DNA of 64,000 nt, from positions 186,708,071 through 186,772,070 of the forward strand of contig NC_084462.1 of NCBI RefSeq assembly GCF_027409185.1. The letters run 5' to 3'. Position 1 is the stretch's first letter, and every line of letters starts with the position of its first letter. A model generated the notes under the pieces. The model had not been told where the DNA came from, ran no database searches, and saw only the letters and a list, made by a program, of their open reading frames with translations. Shown here one piece after another: positions 60,105 to 64,000 of this stretch. This DNA comes from Cynocephalus volans (Eukaryota > Chordata > Mammalia > Dermoptera > Cynocephalidae). The position numbers were made by a program, and so were the translations under genes.

Positions 60105-60453
60105 ACACGCACATGCACACACGCACATATGTACACGTACACACACATGCACACACGCACATATGTACACGTACACACACATGCACACATGCACATATGT
60201 ACACGTACACACACATGCACACACGCACATATGTACACGTACACACACATGCACACACGCACATATGTACACGTACACACACATGCACACACGCACATAT
60301 GTACACGTACACACACATGCACACATGCACATATGTACACGTACACACACATGCACACATGCACATATGTACACGTACACACATGCACACATGCACATAT
60401 GTACACGTACACACACACATGTGCACGCACAAGCACACACACACACATACACA
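60105..60453 (+). repeat. 34-bp-unit minisatellite, alternating purine-pyrimidine
   Basis: About ten tandem units of 34 bp (ATGCACACACGCACATATGT followed by ACACGTACACACAC), shortened to CA/GCAC runs at the end. From 60105 to 60431 every base alternates purine and pyrimidine, a composition able to form Z-DNA. Open frames on both strands here result from the repeat. Confidence 0.95.
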
Positions 60454-61237
60454 CCCATGACCAAGATGTTAAGTGTTATAACATTAAATCCTCAGAACAT
60501 ACCTAACGTGGTCAGGCTAAGAAACGCTTACACATAAAAGAATAAAGGTAAGAATTAGAGCGGATTTCTCGTAAGAATCAAAGCCAACAAAAATTGAGAG
60601 ATTTGAAATGTTTAAAGTTTTGGAAGCTTCAACCAACACCACCTGGGACTCTCAATTCAGCTAAATGATCCTCCAAGATGGACAGAGACCAACAACTCCT
60701 CGTATGCACCTTCCATCCAGAAAGGAATAAATATTTGATATAAATTGAAGAGCACAGCAACTATAGCCAATAAAAATAGATTATATATTTCAAAATAGCA
60801 AAGAGTGAATTTCAAATGTCTCACCACAAAAATAAAATGAGGTGATAAATACGTTGATCACTTTGACCTAATTATTCCACATTATATACGTTTATCAGAG
60901 CACCACATAGTTCCCCACAAATGAATACAATTATGATGTGTCATTTAAGAAAACATTAATAACAAATGAGAAGGAGAAATAGCCTCTCTCAGACCACACA
61001 GTGGTGAAGGATCAAGGCATCCCTCAGAATCACGAACGAGGTGAGCACAGCTGCCAGCACAGCTCCTATTGGACACCTTCAATGTGACAAGTGGATGTAA
61101 ACAAGCAACAATCACGAGGACACACACACGCAGTCCTTGACCTTCGGGTGCGACATAAGGGGTCAGGTTTCAGGTCTTGCACATAAGAAGCTTGGACGTC
61201 ATCGCTCCCATCCAGATAACAAGAAAATCACTGAACA
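60454..61237. other. Intergenic spacer
   Basis: AT-rich with no recognised gene. A weak resemblance to old L1 3' sequence exists near 60.72-60.96 kb. Confidence 0.4.
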
Positions 61238-62007
61238 GACAGAAAATCAGTGACTCTTCTTAAATATCTAAAAGAAGTGACGTTACAGGGTACACTACTG
61301 TCCCCAAATTGAAGATGCAGTCAGGAAGACACAGAGGGTCACAGCTTGTCTGATCAGAAACTCATGAGCAGAAACCTGTGTGTGGTCCAGGATGGGGGAA
61401 GATACACCAGAGCTGTAGGTGAAGGATTGCTGGAGACTCAGGGTGGGGAAATCTGAGAGTTGGGTCCGTCCCAAGGGGACAGTCTTAGAGATCCCAACCT
61501 TTTAAAATCCACCTCAGCGGTGCGATGAGGTTCTCAATGAAAATACCATAAAAGAACCCTCATGCTCCCTGCAGAGAAAGGGGGAAGGAGCCATTCTCGG
61601 ATTCACCAGAGCAGGATGCTCTTCAGAAGGTCACCTAAGGAGAAACTAATTTAGCTGATCCCAAGAGGTGATTATTTCTTCAGAGCATAATTGACCACAG
61701 AGAAGAGAAACACCCAACTCTGTCCCCTTCCCTGAGAGCCTTCCAGTCTCGCCTAAGAGCCTCATGAAGGGAGAAGCGCCTGTGAACGTCACAGCCAGGA
61801 CACGGCTCACTAAAGGACAGAGCTCGTCATAGGACTGTGCAGTGCTTCCCTACCACCCACACTACCCACACCCTACACACAACGTTGTGATCTGACAAGT
61901 TGTGACCCTCTGTGTCCTCCTGACTGCATCTTCAATTCGGGGGACAGGAGTTCACCCTGTGAACTCACTTCTTTTACAGATATAAGAAGAGTTACTGATT
62001 TTCTGCG
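61238..62007. repeat. Inverted repeat, two 118-bp arms with 530-bp spacer
   Basis: 61238-61356 and 61890-62007 are reverse complements of each other at roughly 88% by eye. Both contain the core ATTGAAGATGCAGTCAGG / CACAGAGGGTCACA in opposite orientations. The spacer holds no recognised gene. Confidence 0.85.
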
Positions 62008-62401
62008 TACTAACAGGGAAAAACTAAAACACCACATGCACCTTAGACACTATTTAAGAAGTCTCTGAAAACCTAGTCCACAGAGGAGACACAAACAAGG
62101 ACACCAGGGGACATTTTATCCAGTCCGTAGCTTGCTTTGTCATCTTCTTTACAGTGACTTTTGCAGAGACAGACTTTCTAATTAATAGCTCCAGCCTGTC
62201 ACTGTTTCTTCCCTGTGTTGTGCTGTTGTCTCACCTCCATTGCATGTGGTATTTTCTCTTTTTATGAAACATTCGTAAGCCGTAGGTGCCTGCTCAGCAC
62301 CACGTGAGGTCCCTACCTTCAATGATCAGCCTCATTACTGGGCCCCTCATCTGCACCTGCACAGGAGACTTGGTAAGAATTGAGCAGGGACCTTGACTCA
62401 G
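62008..62401. other. Intergenic spacer
   Basis: No features recognised. Confidence 0.4.
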
Positions 62402-62671
62402 GGAGCTGAGTGTCTAGGGACAGATCTAGTGAGAATTTAAACAGTGGTAGACAGAGGATGGTATTAGGGCAAGTGTCCGTGATGTCTGAGGGACAGCAGA
62501 GAGTGGGCAGGGAGCAGGGCTCTGTCCAGCTGCTTCTCAATATCCACAGGGAATCACCCCAGGGAACCTGAGATACACAACTTGGGACACAGTTCCCAGG
62601 GCTGCTTTGAGAGGCCCCACCCAGAATGCAGCCCAGCAGGGCCCTGGTGGGTATTTCTCTCTGTGCTTGTC
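62402..62671. repeat. V-flank sequence homologous to 9364-9602
   Basis: The uninterrupted partner of the 9.4-9.6 kb block. It continues past CTGTGCTTGTC into ACCCTGAAACC, whereas the 9.6 kb copy meets the candidate LTR after the equivalent CTGTGCCCGTC. Confidence 0.6.
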
Positions 62672-63230
62672 ACCCTGAAACCTCCACAGAGAAGTGTAAG
62701 AGCTGTGTCTGGCCCTCAGGCAGCTGCTTCTCCATCCAGGACACTGGAGGATGGACAGAGAGTGGGACAAATAATGAACATCAGTGTCCATGGTGTGGAT
62801 GAGGAACCAGAGGATAAACTGCCCCAGGCAGGACACGGACCCCATGGACAGAGTTCCTGAGGGATGATCATAACCATGTGGCAGCACGTGTGCTTGACTG
62901 AGGAAAAGGACCACTTAGGGACACTGTGCGCCTGGACTGAGCTAACCTTTAGGGAAAAATATTGTTGATCACGTGAAGATAAGAATCTTTACAATGATTT
63001 GTGTGTCAGGAAAGAGAACAGGTCATGTTCACACCTGAGAAATGAAAGGTCCCAGTGAGTGGAAACATCTTATCTACAAATGAGGGAAGTTACTTCAGTC
63101 TGTGTTGCCTGCAGTGAGAACATGGGAATTAGAGTCACAAACAACAAAGCAGGAAATGACCCTGAGGGACATCTGGGAGTCAGCAGAGCAGAGGAAACCT
63201 CAGATCCCAAGAGGAACCCCCATCCCCTCT
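62672..63230. other. Downstream flank of the IGHV4-like gene
   Basis: No gene recognised. Frames here lie antisense to one another and show no family features. Confidence 0.4.
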
Positions 63231-63286
63231 CTGCACCTGCTCCATGGGGCAAAGGAGCTGGGTAGGCCTTGAGCGCTCCCTGCAGC
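63231..63286 (-). promoter_or_regulatory. Downstream V module: 12-mer and CTCF-like motif
   Basis: CTGCACCTGCTC is at 63231-63242, 104 bp past the heptamer. GAGCGCTCCCTGCAGC is at 63271-63286 (V strand GCTGCAGGGAGCGCTC), a CTCF core with one interruption. Confidence 0.5.
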
Positions 63287-63313
63287 CCAGACCACTCCTG
63301 TATCCTGCAGGGA

Positions 63314-63352
63314 GGTTTGTGTCTGGGCTCATGCTGACTTCCTGTCACTGTG
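63314..63352 (-). other. 23-RSS of the IGHV4-like gene
   Basis: Heptamer CACAGTG (63346-63352), 23-bp spacer, nonamer ACACAAACC (63314-63322). The same nonamer occurs at the IGHV3-like gene. Confidence 0.95.
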
Positions 63353-63793
63353 TCTCTCGCACAGTAATACAGGCCCGTGTCCTCATTGGTCACAGAGCTC
63401 AGCTGCAGGAAGAACTGGTTCTTGGACGTGTCTCTGGTGATGGAGGTGCGGCTCTTGACGGACGGGTTATAACCTGTTCTTCCACTATAACTAATGCTTC
63501 CAATCCACTCAAGGCTCTTCCCCGTGGGCTGGCGGATCCAGCTCCAGTAGTAATCACTGGTTGTGATGGAGAATCCAGAGACTGTGCAGGTGAGGGAGAG
63601 GGTCTGCGAGGGCTTCACCATTCCTGGGCCCGACTCCTGCAGCTGCACCTCGGACAGGACACCTGGAGACAAGGAGAATCAATCACTGTCAGTCACATGC
63701 AGTCACAACCATATCGTAGACCCATGTGTTACATCTGAGACACTCACCTTGGAGAGCTGTCACCAGGCAAAGGAGAAGACCCCACAGTCTCAT
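63353..63793 (-). CDS. IGHV4-like V segment, apparently functional
   Basis: Leader exon 63793-63748 encodes [15 protein letters not shown]. The intron is 85 bp (GTGAGT donor, CTCCAG acceptor) and the V exon is 63662-63353. After the VLS leader tail, framework 1 is [20 protein letters not shown]. Cys23, Trp41 ([14 protein letters not shown]), [15 protein letters not shown] and Cys104 (YYC) are intact with no stop. CDR1 is [10 protein letters not shown] (10 residues, like human IGHV4-30/4-39 types) and CDR2 is ISYSGRT. Unusual residues are EDTGLYYC in place of EDTAVYYC and PTGKSL in place of PPGKGL. Perfect octamer 112 bp upstream of the ATG. Confidence 0.95.
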
Positions 63794-63904
63794 CTTCTGT
63801 TAGATCTCAACTCTGCCTTCCCCAGACACCTGAGCCCTGTCTGAGGACAGACCTGTGAGCTTCCACCACCCATGATCTACATTTACCCTGGAGCTTGAAG
63901 GAAA

Positions 63905-63912
63905 ATTTGCAT
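63905..63912 (-). promoter_or_regulatory. V promoter octamer ATGCAAAT
   Basis: Perfect octamer on the V strand, 112 bp upstream of the IGHV4-like start codon. A CTTATAA TATA-like word follows on the plus strand side at 63931. Confidence 0.9.
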
Positions 63913-64000
63913 GTGGGAGAGCTCTGTCCTTATAAGCGGTAAGGAACTGAGGTGGGACTTCTGCATTTTTGATGGGCCTATATTCTATTATTTTCTGAAA

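Noticed and set aside
60075-60460. CRISPR-like periodic repeats
   Set aside because: The 34-bp repeat is tandem with no unique spacers, and the DNA is mammalian.
59886-60537. Several long Cys/Val/Met- or Thr/His-rich frames on both strands
   Set aside because: All come from the 34-bp minisatellite, which is open in many frames because its unit lacks stop codons.
63244-63738. 164-codon plus-strand frame over the IGHV4-like gene
   Set aside because: Antisense shadow of the V exon with no leader, motif or family resemblance.
1-64000. Alu, tRNA, D, J or constant-region segments
   Set aside because: Looked for typical Alu A/B box words, D segments with 12-RSSs on both sides, J motifs (WGQG) and constant exons. 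None was convincing.

Overview
This is a 64 kb stretch of a placental-mammal immunoglobulin heavy-chain variable (IGHV) locus. Every V segment lies on the minus strand. Four segments look intact: IGHV3-like at 5.6-6.1 kb, IGHV1-like at 17.8-18.3 kb, IGHV7-like at 28.6-29.0 kb and IGHV4-like at 63.4-63.8 kb. Each has a split leader, GT/AG splice sites, both conserved cysteines, Trp41 and a 23-RSS. Three have a perfect octamer and the IGHV1-like one has a 7/8 octamer. Four more are pseudogenes: IGHV4-like at 4.3 kb, IGHV3-like at 19.5 kb, IGHV4-like at 27.0 kb and a clan II type at 56.9 kb. A ninth, very short relic is proposed at 58.9 kb. I see no D, J or constant segments. The IGHV1/3/4/7 family mix is primate-like. 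No recognisable Alu was seen and the L1 3' ends are not ones I can assign, so I suggest a non-simian primate or close relative, with low certainty.

Layout. 0.36-2.7 kb and 11.2-13.4 kb are two copies of one duplicated block that includes a 5'-inverted L1; the first two V segments lie between them. 9.6-11.2 kb holds a minus-strand LTR-retroelement remnant inserted in V-flanking DNA. 22-23.7 kb and 33.4-38.4 kb are mostly old L1 with CA and GA microsatellites. 29.65-32.2 kb is a nested L1 mosaic. 39.86-47.58 kb is an almost full-length but broken endogenous retrovirus on the plus strand. It has betaretrovirus-type gag/pro/pol, a tRNA-Lys-type primer site and a gamma-type transmembrane envelope, and it sits inside an L1 with a GATCCC target duplication. 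49.6-54.4 kb carries minus-strand ERV-L/MaLR-like gag and pol relics. 59.1-60.1 kb is L1, followed by a 34-bp-unit minisatellite that is perfectly alternating purine-pyrimidine. 61.24-62.01 kb has a long inverted repeat.

How the parts work together. Each V segment is a promoter, leader exon, V exon and 23-RSS cassette, ready for V(D)J joining. Several V segments also have a CTCF-like motif about 40-70 bp downstream of the RSS heptamer, and a shared 12-mer about 90-110 bp downstream. This suggests each cassette has its own chromatin-anchoring module. The mobile elements explain much of the pseudogenisation and spacing. Coordinates of repeats are approximate; those of V exons, RSSs and the provirus ends were read base by base. 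No database search was possible.
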